Shown: positions 32,796 to 39,019 of the stretch, one piece after another
How positions within the stretch are numbered: the first letter of the stretch is position 1
How the letters are laid out: the number at the start of each line of letters is the position of its first letter
Assembly: GCA_049514435.1 (NCBI GenBank)
Contig: JBEKVB010000019.1
Span: forward strand, 1-39,019
DNA length: 39,019 bases
Direction of reading: 5' to 3'
Origin: UBA4810 sp002479215
GTDB taxonomy: Bacteria; Desulfobacterota; Syntrophia; Syntrophales; Smithellaceae
Notes under the pieces: model-generated
What the model saw: only the letters and a program-made list of their open reading frames with translations
Told to the model about the DNA's origin: nothing
Database searches by the model: none
Program-made: the position numbers and the translations under genes

Positions 32796-33803
32796 TCAAT
32801 AGTGATCTGCTGCGGTCTTACCCTTAAAAACCCTGTAAACAAACACTGTATATCCGACAACTATCGGCATTCCGACGAGAGCGATGACGCTCATTATCTT
32901 CAGAGTATATAAGCTGGTGGAGCCGTTAAAAATTGTTATGCTTAAATTCGGATCGTTAATTGCTTTGATCAGGTTGGGAAAGTGAGCCGCTCCTGCCGCA
33001 AGCCACAATCCAGCAAAGGATAAAGACGATTTCCAGAAAAGAGCGTTATCATTTTTAGTTTTCCAAGAAAAGAATATTTCGGCCAGCCCCAGCAAAGTAA
33101 TAAGAATCGCCGCATAGAATAAAGGATTTTCCAGAAGCGGTCGGAAATTAAAAGCCATTACAATAAAATAAATGCTCGCAGTTGCCGCATTGACCCACAG
33201 CAAAATGTTTAATGCTTGAAAAGATCTCTGCCGCAGTTCACCCTCGGTTTTCAGTACGGCGTAAGAAGCCCCTTGCAGCAGGATAGCAGCAAATCCGGTG
33301 ATGCCGAATAAAAGCGGTACGGGACGCAGCAATGTAAGAAAGTTTCCAGCAAACTCCATTTTGTTGTCGAGGGGCACTCCATAGATTACATTACCTAAAG
33401 CAACACCGAAGAGGAGCGCGGCAAGGCAACTGCCGGCAATAAAAAATATTTCCCATAGTCCTGTTCTGGCTTCGTCATTAGCGCGGAATTCCAGCGACAC
33501 TGCTCTAAATATCAGCGCCAGCAAAACAAGCAGCATCGCCGGATAAAAACCGGAGAAAGCTGTGGCATAAGCCTGCGGGAAAGCGGCGAAAAGAGCTCCA
33601 GCGCCGGTGATCAACCATACTTCGTTGCCGTCCCAGAAAGGCCCTATAGAATTTATCAGAATGTCCTTTTCCTCTTTTTTCTTGCCGAGAAACGGCAGGA
33701 GCGTTCCGATTCCCAGGTCAAAACCATCCAGAAGCGAATAGCCCAGAAAAAGTATACCAATAAGAATGAACCATAATATTTGAAAGTTTTGGATATTTTC
33801 CAT
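32796..33803 (-). CDS. cydB: Cytochrome bd ubiquinol oxidase subunit II
   Basis: A 335-residue inner-membrane subunit with about nine helices, partner of CydA in a quinol oxidase that reduces oxygen to water. Family text includes LLDGFDLGIGTLLPFLG at the N-terminus, GPFWDGNEVWLITGAGALFAAFP and YPAMLLVLLALIFRAVSLEFR in the first half, and the C-terminal IVVGYTVFVYRVFKGK. Length is normal. ATG 33803 follows AAGGAGCAACGAG, 47 nt after cydA. No cydX-like small gene is visible after it. Confidence 0.96.
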   Translation of the reverse strand: MENIQNFQILWFILIGILFLGYSLLDGFDLGIGTLLPFLGKKKEEKDILINSIGPFWDGNEVWLITGAGALFAAFPQAYATAFSGFYPAMLLVLLALIFRAVSLEFRANDEARTGLWEIFFIAGSCLAALLFGVALGNVIYGVPLDNKMEFAGNFLTLLRPVPLLFGITGFAAILLQGASYAVLKTEGELRQRSFQALNILLWVNAATASIYFIVMAFNFRPLLENPLFYAAILITLLGLAEIFFSWKTKNDNALFWKSSLSFAGLWLAAGAAHFPNLIKAINDPNLSITIFNGSTSLYTLKIMSVIALVGMPIVVGYTVFVYRVFKGKTAADHY

Positions 33804-33850
33804 CTCGTTGCTCCTTCCTTATTCTTAAGCGATCATTTACAGCACAGCAA

Positions 33851-35158
33851 TTATGACGGCGGTCCGTTTTTCACAAATTTTAAAAACAGCATGATAAACA
33901 TAATAAACAGCAGCAAATAAACCAATAAAAACATTATCAGGCTCCCCAGAATATCGTTTGCGGATACGACCGTGGAAGCGCCATCAGCGGTTTTCATTAG
34001 TCCGTAAATTATCCAGGGCTGCCGGCCGACTTCCGCCGATATCCAGCCTGTCTCATGGGCGATATGCGGCAGTGGTATTAGGAAAGGAAGGACAGATAGG
34101 TACAATTTCGCCTCATAGATTTTTTTTGTTAAAAGAAGGAAAACACCCAGCAAACCCATGGCAATAGATAGAATTCCTATCCCCACCATTATATGATAAG
34201 TCTGAAAGACAAAATTGACGGGCGGCCAGTTTTCTTTGGGGAATTCTTTCAATCCCCTTATTTCCGAATTCCAATCGAAGTTGTAAAGAAAACTCAAAGA
34301 ATTGGGTACATAAATTCCATAGGTTCTTTCGTTTTGTTCATCGGCAAATCCCACGATATAAAGAGGCACGCCTTTTTTCGTCACGAAATGTCCTTCGAGC
34401 GCGGCCGCCTTTTCCGGCTGCATATTGATTACTTCTATCGCATGTACATGGCCTGTGGCCAGCTGTAAAAGCGGAGTAATGGCAAAAAGTATTATACCGA
34501 TTTTCAGCAGCGTCCTTGCTGTTTGGCCGTGCAGGCCTTTTCTTACGTAGTATCCGGCAATGCCCGCGATCATTATTGCGCAGGTCATCCACGAAGCCAT
34601 TACCGTGTGACAAAAACGGATCATTGTTGATGGATTAAAAACTGCCTGTGTAAAATTTGACAAAATAATTTTTCCAACTTCGTTTATCTGATAGCCGGCG
34701 GGAGTTTGCATCCAGGAATTGGCCACCACTATCCAGAAAGCGGAAAGATGTCCGCCTAAAAATACTAACAGCGCGGCCAGCCAGTAAACTCCTGGAGAAA
34801 CTTTGTTTCTGGCAAAGATTAAAATTCCAATGAATACTGACTCCAGAAAAAAAGCGATAACGCCTTCAGCGGCCAGAATTGGTCCGAAAATATCTCCTAC
34901 GGTTCTGGAATATTCCGACCAGTTCATGCCGAAGGAAAACTCCAGAGTAACGCCTGTTGCCGCACCGATTACAAATATCAATCCGAGCAGTTTAGCCAGG
35001 AAATCGGTGATCTTTTTATAAATTTCGTCTTTCTTGATCAGATATAGTGTTTCCGAAATAAGTATGACCAGGGCAGTGCCCAACGTCATAGCCGGAAAGA
35101 GAAAATGGAAGCCTACAGTAAAGGCGAATTGAATCCGGGCAAGGAGTAACGCGCTCAT
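33851..35158 (-). CDS. cydA: Cytochrome bd ubiquinol oxidase subunit I, short Q-loop
   Basis: A 435-residue heme-bearing subunit from ATG 35158, which has TATGGAGGTATCT; an upstream frame to 35188 would overlap the predicted -10 element. Heme ligands are conserved: H18 and H184 (E. coli H19, H186) and M324 (YHIMVGIG; E. coli M393). E98 and E106 match the E99/E107 proton residues. Quinol-loop residues K250 and E255 lie in QPEKAAALEG. The Q-loop between E255 and M324 is only about 70 residues, so this is the short type found in many anaerobes and Gram-positives. GRQPWIIYGLMKT is also present. It forms a two-gene operon with cydB. Confidence 0.96.
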   Translation of the reverse strand: MSALLLARIQFAFTVGFHFLFPAMTLGTALVILISETLYLIKKDEIYKKITDFLAKLLGLIFVIGAATGVTLEFSFGMNWSEYSRTVGDIFGPILAAEGVIAFFLESVFIGILIFARNKVSPGVYWLAALLVFLGGHLSAFWIVVANSWMQTPAGYQINEVGKIILSNFTQAVFNPSTMIRFCHTVMASWMTCAIMIAGIAGYYVRKGLHGQTARTLLKIGIILFAITPLLQLATGHVHAIEVINMQPEKAAALEGHFVTKKGVPLYIVGFADEQNERTYGIYVPNSLSFLYNFDWNSEIRGLKEFPKENWPPVNFVFQTYHIMVGIGILSIAMGLLGVFLLLTKKIYEAKLYLSVLPFLIPLPHIAHETGWISAEVGRQPWIIYGLMKTADGASTVVSANDILGSLIMFLLVYLLLFIMFIMLFLKFVKNGPPS

Positions 35159-35184
35159 AGATACCTCCATACTTTGATTAAGTG

Positions 35185-35213
35185 ACATTATCGGATAAAT
35201 TTCAACATTTCAA
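35185..35213 (-). promoter_or_regulatory. Predicted cydA promoter
   Basis: On the minus strand TTGAAA (35213-35208) and TAATGT (35190-35185) are exactly 17 nt apart. The start would fall near 35178, giving a 20-nt leader to ATG 35158. CAATAAT (35211-35217) and ATTATTG (35252-35258) form a wide dyad spanning the divergent promoters. Confidence 0.5.
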
Positions 35214-35236
35214 TAATATAATTTTTTAATTGTTAT

Positions 35237-35264
35237 TTGATAATGAAATAAATTATTGTATAAT
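35237..35264 (+). promoter_or_regulatory. Predicted promoter of the rubredoxin-like/DUF2231 gene
   Basis: TTGATA at 35237-35242 and TATAAT at 35259-35264 are 16 nt apart. The -10 is perfect. It is divergent from the cydA promoter with only about 25 nt between the -35 elements, so both could be controlled together. Confidence 0.55.
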
Positions 35265-35293
35265 CTAAAGAAAATTAAATCTCAGGAGATATT

Positions 35294-35854
35294 ATGGCGA
35301 ATTTGATCAGATGCAAAGCTTGCGGTTATGTAACCGTAGACGGTAAGATAACGGACGTATGCCCGGCATGTGGGGTGCCTGCCAAGATGTTTGAACCTTA
35401 TCAAGACCCGGTAGCGGAAAAAAGACGCAAAATCCTGGGGTTGCATATTCATCCCATTATTGTACATTTTCCACAATCTTTCGCCTTTACTCTCTTTGTC
35501 CTGGCTGTTTTATCTTTTGTCGCGCCACCTCAAATTAATGGAGTTTTGAATTGCACAATGCAAGTGATTTCATCTGCTCTTCCATTTTTTCTTATTCTGG
35601 CCTTGCTAACCGGACTTGTTGACGGCAAAACCAGATTCCGGAAAGTGACAACGCCCTTTTTGAAAAAGAAAATTATATTCGGGTTGAGCTTCCTATTTAC
35701 ATCTATTCTTATTGCCGCTGTTGTTCTTGCCTTGCCGCTGTCGTCTGTACCTGTAATGGTATTATTCACCCTGCTGACAATAATAGCTGTGGGCTTTAGT
35801 ATTGCGCTGGGCTTGATTGGTGATGAATTAATGGAAGCAAAATTATCCGGCTGA
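35294..35854 (+). CDS. Rubredoxin-like domain fused to a DUF2231-type membrane domain
   Basis: A 186-residue protein. The first 35 residues form a minimal rubredoxin-like knuckle pair, RCKACGY and VCPACGVP, fit to bind one iron or zinc. The remainder is a four-helix membrane domain starting LHIHPIIVHFPQSFAFTLFV, the HPxxVHFP signature of DUF2231, whose histidines may bind heme or metal. The fusion suggests an electron-transfer or redox-sensing membrane protein. Ribosome site CAGGAGATATT. It is transcribed divergently from cydAB, so a link with oxygen handling is inferred. Confidence 0.85.
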   Translation: MANLIRCKACGYVTVDGKITDVCPACGVPAKMFEPYQDPVAEKRRKILGLHIHPIIVHFPQSFAFTLFVLAVLSFVAPPQINGVLNCTMQVISSALPFFLILALLTGLVDGKTRFRKVTTPFLKKKIIFGLSFLFTSILIAAVVLALPLSSVPVMVLFTLLTIIAVGFSIALGLIGDELMEAKLSG

Positions 35855-35916
35855 GCTTTTCAGTTTTTAATCACTGTTTTGCCGCGATTGCTTTCGTCAA
35901 TCTTTTGCGTTATTGA

Positions 35917-35934
35917 TTAACCTAATACGGTTAA
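35917..35934. repeat. Short perfect inverted repeat before the small secreted-protein gene
   Basis: TTAACC (35917-35922) and GGTTAA (35929-35934) around TAATAC, 30 nt upstream of ATG 35965. It may be an operator or leader stem; nothing more can be said. Confidence 0.35.
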
Positions 35935-35964
35935 AAGAAATCATAGATGGAAAGGAGATTTAAA

Positions 35965-36339
35965 ATGAAAAAAACAAAAGAGATTTCAACTTTTATTTTT
36001 GGTGCGGTGTTGGTTTTTTTAATGTTTTATTGTGTTTATCCGCCGCTTACTTATGCCAATCCGCCGCAGGATATAAAGCTTGGATACGATTTGAATTCAC
36101 AAACTTTAACTGTAACAATCACACACAAATCCTCATTCACCGGTTTTCACTATGTTAAATACGTGGAAATTAAGAAAAACGGGATTGGAATCATCACAGA
36201 GACCTATGACTCACAACCCGATCCAGAAACATTTTCGTATACCTATAAGGTATCTGCGGCCAAGGGTGATACGCTGGAGGTGACTGCCACGTGCAATCTC
36301 TCGGGAAACAAAACAGCAACACTTGCTGTAGGAAAATAA
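35965..36339 (+). CDS. Small secreted beta-sandwich-like protein, unknown function
   Basis: A 124-residue protein from ATG 35965 (GAAAGGAGATTTAAA ribosome site); an upstream in-frame ATG at 35947 lies before that site. Signal peptide about 1-33 (FIFGAVLVFLMFY, ends TYA). The mature part is beta-rich: LTVTITHKSSFTGFHYVKYV, then a strand pair and TLEVTATCNLSGNKTATLAV. The TITH...HYVKYVEIKKNG pattern faintly recalls the iron-binding domain of desulfoferrodoxin-related proteins, but the ligand set is incomplete, with two histidines and one cysteine visible. I would leave the function open. Confidence 0.7.
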   Translation: MKKTKEISTFIFGAVLVFLMFYCVYPPLTYANPPQDIKLGYDLNSQTLTVTITHKSSFTGFHYVKYVEIKKNGIGIITETYDSQPDPETFSYTYKVSAAKGDTLEVTATCNLSGNKTATLAVGK

Positions 36340-36461
36340 AAATCGCTAACCGGCCATACTTCGGTCTATAATTTTCACATTTTGTATTTTACGTTATACT
36401 TTGTTTGGCGCGTCAGTGGCGGTTTGCTTAAAATTTACCTAAGAAGAAAGAAAGTAAACAT

Positions 36462-37805
36462 ATGCAGGGTAGTAAAGGAGATATGTTGATTGCCGGCGGG
36501 ACGCTCCTGACCATGTCGGCCAAGATGGAAATTATAGAAGATTCCATCATCGGTATTAAAGACGGAATTATTGTTGCCGTGGGGAAGAGAGGCTATCAGA
36601 AAAACATGAACTACTCGGCGCAAGAGATGATCGATGCCTCCGGCTGTATCGTCATGCCCGGGTTGGTCAACACGCACACCCATCTGCCGATGGTTTGTTT
36701 CCGGGGCATGGCTGACGATCTCCCCCTGATGGAATGGCTCACCAAATACATTTTCCCGGCGGAAGCCCGTTTTGTCAATAAAAAAATGATTTACGATGGC
36801 GCCATGCTGGCCATGGCTGAAATGATCCTTTCCGGCACGACAACTTTTTGCGATGGATATTTCTTTGAGGATACTATTGCCGAAGCGGTGTTGGTTACCG
36901 GGATGCGTGCCGTCGTTGCACAAGGATTTGCCGATTTTGCGACACCGGATAATCCCAAGTTTGAAAAAATGATGGGGGCGGCCGACCGCTTTGTCCGACG
37001 CTGGAAACCTCATGCGCCGATGATTATACCGGCTTTTTTCTGTCATTCACCTTATACCTGCTCTCCGGCAACTCTCGTCAATGTTAAAAAAGCGGCTCGT
37101 GAAGCGGATATCCTTTACTTGACGCATTTGCTCGAAAATAAAGACGAGATAGATACCATCATCAACCGTTATGGCAAAAAGCCGGTCCAGCATCTTTATG
37201 ATCTGGGTATTTTGGATGATCAAACCGTCGCCGTTCATTGCAATTGGCTTACTGAAGAAGAAATGAGAATATTTGCCGATTTAGGCGTTCGCGTTTCGCA
37301 CAATCCGGAAAGCTCCATGAAATTGGCGGCAGGTGTTGCGCCTATACCCGCAATGCTTAAATTAGGCATAACTGTCGGGCTGGGAACAGACGGCTCCGCC
37401 AGCAATAATGATATGGACATGTTCCGGGAGATGGATACGGCCGCAAAGATTCATAAAGTTACATCTTTGAATCCTACAGTAATGAATGCCCAAAAAGTTT
37501 TGGAGATGGCTACCGTCGGCGGGGCAAAATTACTCGGGCTTGATGACCGGATCGGTTCGATTGAAGTAGGCAAGCAAGCCGACATTATTTTAGTGGATAT
37601 GAATCAACCTCACCTTACCCCTCTTTATAATTACTACTCTCAGCTAGTGTATGCCGCCCGCGGCGCAGATACAAAAACCAGCATAATCGGCGGTAAAATT
37701 GTAATGAAAGACAGGCAACTGCGGACGATGGATTTGAACGCGGTCATGGAAAATGTTCGCCATATCGCCGATGATATAATTGCTAAGAGAAAAGCCGAAA
37801 TTTAA
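36462..37805 (+). CDS. MTA/SAH deaminase-type amidohydrolase
   Basis: A 447-residue cytosolic metal-dependent deaminase of the TrzA/MtaD group, which removes the amino group of S-adenosylhomocysteine, 5'-methylthioadenosine or 5'-deoxyadenosine. Metal and catalytic residues are in place: HTH (H72, H74) in NTHTHLPMVCFRG, HLLE (H222, E225), H259 in VAVHCNWL, H280 in VSHNPESSMKLA and D310 in GLGTDGSASNNDMDM. The C-terminal beta domain (SIEVGKQADIILVDM) is complete. The start is uncertain: ATG 36462 has a weak site, while AAAGGAG at 36475-36481 would better serve ATG 36483 or TTG 36486. Substrate choice within the group cannot be decided. Confidence 0.92.
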   Translation: MQGSKGDMLIAGGTLLTMSAKMEIIEDSIIGIKDGIIVAVGKRGYQKNMNYSAQEMIDASGCIVMPGLVNTHTHLPMVCFRGMADDLPLMEWLTKYIFPAEARFVNKKMIYDGAMLAMAEMILSGTTTFCDGYFFEDTIAEAVLVTGMRAVVAQGFADFATPDNPKFEKMMGAADRFVRRWKPHAPMIIPAFFCHSPYTCSPATLVNVKKAAREADILYLTHLLENKDEIDTIINRYGKKPVQHLYDLGILDDQTVAVHCNWLTEEEMRIFADLGVRVSHNPESSMKLAAGVAPIPAMLKLGITVGLGTDGSASNNDMDMFREMDTAAKIHKVTSLNPTVMNAQKVLEMATVGGAKLLGLDDRIGSIEVGKQADIILVDMNQPHLTPLYNYYSQLVYAARGADTKTSIIGGKIVMKDRQLRTMDLNAVMENVRHIADDIIAKRKAEI

Positions 37806-37867
37806 AAAAGTTTAATATAAGACAACTGCAAGTTAAATAATGGGGAAGTAACCTTTGGAGGAATAGC

Positions 37868-39019
37868 ATGGCAAGATATGATTATGATCTGGGAATAATC
37901 GGCGGCGGAGCGGCAGGACTTACAGCCGCGGCAGGAGCGATACAATTTGGTGCTAAAACAATTCTTATCGAAAAATCAACAAAGCTTGGCGGCGATTGCC
38001 TTCACTACGGCTGTGTTCCTTCCAAGACATTGATCCGGACAGCCGGCGTTTATTCTCTTCTGAAAAGATCAAAGGAATTTGGTTTGCCGGAAATTCAGCT
38101 GCCTCCTGTCGATCTGGGTGCGGTGATGGATCGCGTGAAAAGTGTTATCGAAAAAATACAACAACATGATTCGGCGGAACGATTTTGCGGACTGGGCGCA
38201 AAAGTTGTTTTCGGTAACCCTTCCTTTCTCGATGATCACACTGTCATTCTTGATGGAAAAAACATAGCAGCAAAAAGCTGGATTATTGCCACAGGATCAA
38301 GTCCGGCTCTGCCGCCGGTGGAAGATCTTGCCACCGTTCCCTACTGGACCAATGAAACTATTTTCAATCAACGCAAATTGCCAACCAGTTTAATCGTGCT
38401 GGGCGGCGGGCCGATCGGTCTGGAATTGGCGCAGGCATTGGGGCGGCTGGGCTCTAAAACAACTATAGTTGAATTTATGGATCAAATTCTCGGCCCGGAA
38501 GACGCAGATCTGGCAGCTATTTTGGAGACACGCCTGAAGGAAGAAGGAATTAAGATTTACAAATCAACCAAAGCTCTAAGTGTTCAGTATGTTGATTCCA
38601 CAATCCAACTGACTGTGGCAACGGACTCAGGCAAAGGACAGACAAGTGTTTTAAAAGCAGACGCCCTGCTTGTGGCCGCCGGACGCAAGCCGAATATCGA
38701 CGGCTTAAGGCTGGAAGCGGCAGGTGTTAAATTTACACCGCGCGGCATTCCGACCAATGCCAGAATGAAAACAAATATTAACCACATCTACGCCTGCGGC
38801 GATGTCAACGGCCAGCTGCCCTTCACGCATGTGGCCGGTTATGAAGCAGGCATTGCTCTGACCAACGCTATTCTGCGATTGCCGCGTAAAGCCGATTACG
38901 GCAAAAATCGGCTGGTGCACCTATACCGATCCGGAAGTAGCCAGTATCGGCCTGAATGAAAAAAGGGCGAAAAAAGACAGCGTTAAATATCGTCTCTGGG
39001 AAGAGAACTTTGACGATAA
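37868..39019 (+). pseudogene. MerA/dihydrolipoamide-dehydrogenase-like flavoprotein, frameshifted and cut by window end
   Basis: An FAD- and NAD(P)-dependent disulfide oxidoreductase. FAD site IIGGGAAGLTAAAGA at residues 10-24, redox-active cysteines C44 and C49 in GGDCLHYGCVPSK, second dinucleotide fold VLGGGPIGLELAQALGRLG near 178-196, and the FAD-ribityl motif YACGDVNG. No N-terminal HMA domain and no evidence of mercury specificity. The frame breaks at 38903-38907, an A5 run: as written it stops at 38959, but removing one A continues as DYGKIGWCTYTDPEVASIG, the conserved start of the dimerisation domain, through NEKRAKKDSV to the window end. So the real gene is longer than seen. Ribosome site TTTGGAGGAATAGC. 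Confidence 0.85.

Noticed and set aside
35221..35270. FNR-type site in the cydA divergent promoter region
   Set aside because: Only one half-site (TTGAT) is present, with no matching ATCAA at the right spacing.
1..39019. CRISPR arrays, tRNA or rRNA genes, phage or transposase genes
   Set aside because: None was recognised on either strand; the repeats seen are non-coding and not regularly spaced.

Overview
The window looks like a chromosomal segment of an anaerobic, probably syntrophic or sulfate-reducer-related deltaproteobacterium (Desulfobacterota, plausibly Syntrophaceae). This is inferred from gene content: a tungsten/molybdenum aldehyde:ferredoxin oxidoreductase, an ADP-forming acyl-CoA synthetase beside an enoyl-CoA hydratase, FdhD for formate dehydrogenase maturation, an oxalate/formate-type MFS carrier, an aldo/keto reductase with a ferredoxin tail, and cytochrome bd as the only oxidase. 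No rRNA, tRNA, CRISPR array, phage gene or transposase was seen.

Layout. 0.2-4.0 kb (minus): AOR-family oxidoreductase and an AsmA-like membrane-anchored protein interrupted by one frameshift. 4.0-4.6 kb: gene-free spacer with a dispersed palindromic repeat, a nested inverted repeat and a near-consensus sigma-70 promoter. 4.6-6.8 kb (plus): a large HEAT-repeat protein. 6.8-16.8 kb (minus): a copper/silver export locus, transcribed as YtkA/FixH-like protein, CusC/TolC, CusB, [inserted element plus unknown 196-aa gene], CusA, DUF302 protein, CopA ATPase; a degenerate scrap of a second cusA 3' end lies beyond copA. 16.8-23.0 kb (minus): a sulfur-centred gene string rrf2, mnmA, fdhD, metY, cysK, thiM, thiE. 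23.1-26.2 kb (plus): enoyl-CoA hydratase with a textbook promoter and terminator, then an ADP-forming acyl-CoA synthetase. 26.3-28.8 kb (plus): secreted TPR protein, second copy of the dispersed repeat, OFA-type MFS carrier. 29.0-32.6 kb: accessory-looking stretch with an HAF-repeat secreted protein, two very small genes, an aldo/keto reductase with Fe-S tail, and a 52-nt repeat present twice. 32.8-35.2 kb (minus): cydA-cydB. 35.3-39.0 kb (plus): rubredoxin-like/membrane protein, small secreted protein, MTA/SAH-type deaminase, and a MerA/Lpd-like flavoprotein that is frameshifted and runs off the window.

How they fit. The copper locus combines cytosolic Cu(I) extrusion (CopA) with tripartite periplasm-to-outside export (CusCBA); the three methionines of the CusA relay are conserved. 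The Rrf2 regulator carries Fe-S-type cysteines and heads an operon of sulfur assimilation (CysK, MetY) and sulfur transfer (MnmA, FdhD), with a dyad over its own predicted start site. CydAB and the divergent rubredoxin-like protein suggest oxygen protection.

Most worth a second look: the unknown gene and hairpin element splitting cusB from cusA, the cusA remnant, three kinds of intergenic repeats, and two frameshifts that both lie at homopolymer runs and may be sequencing errors.
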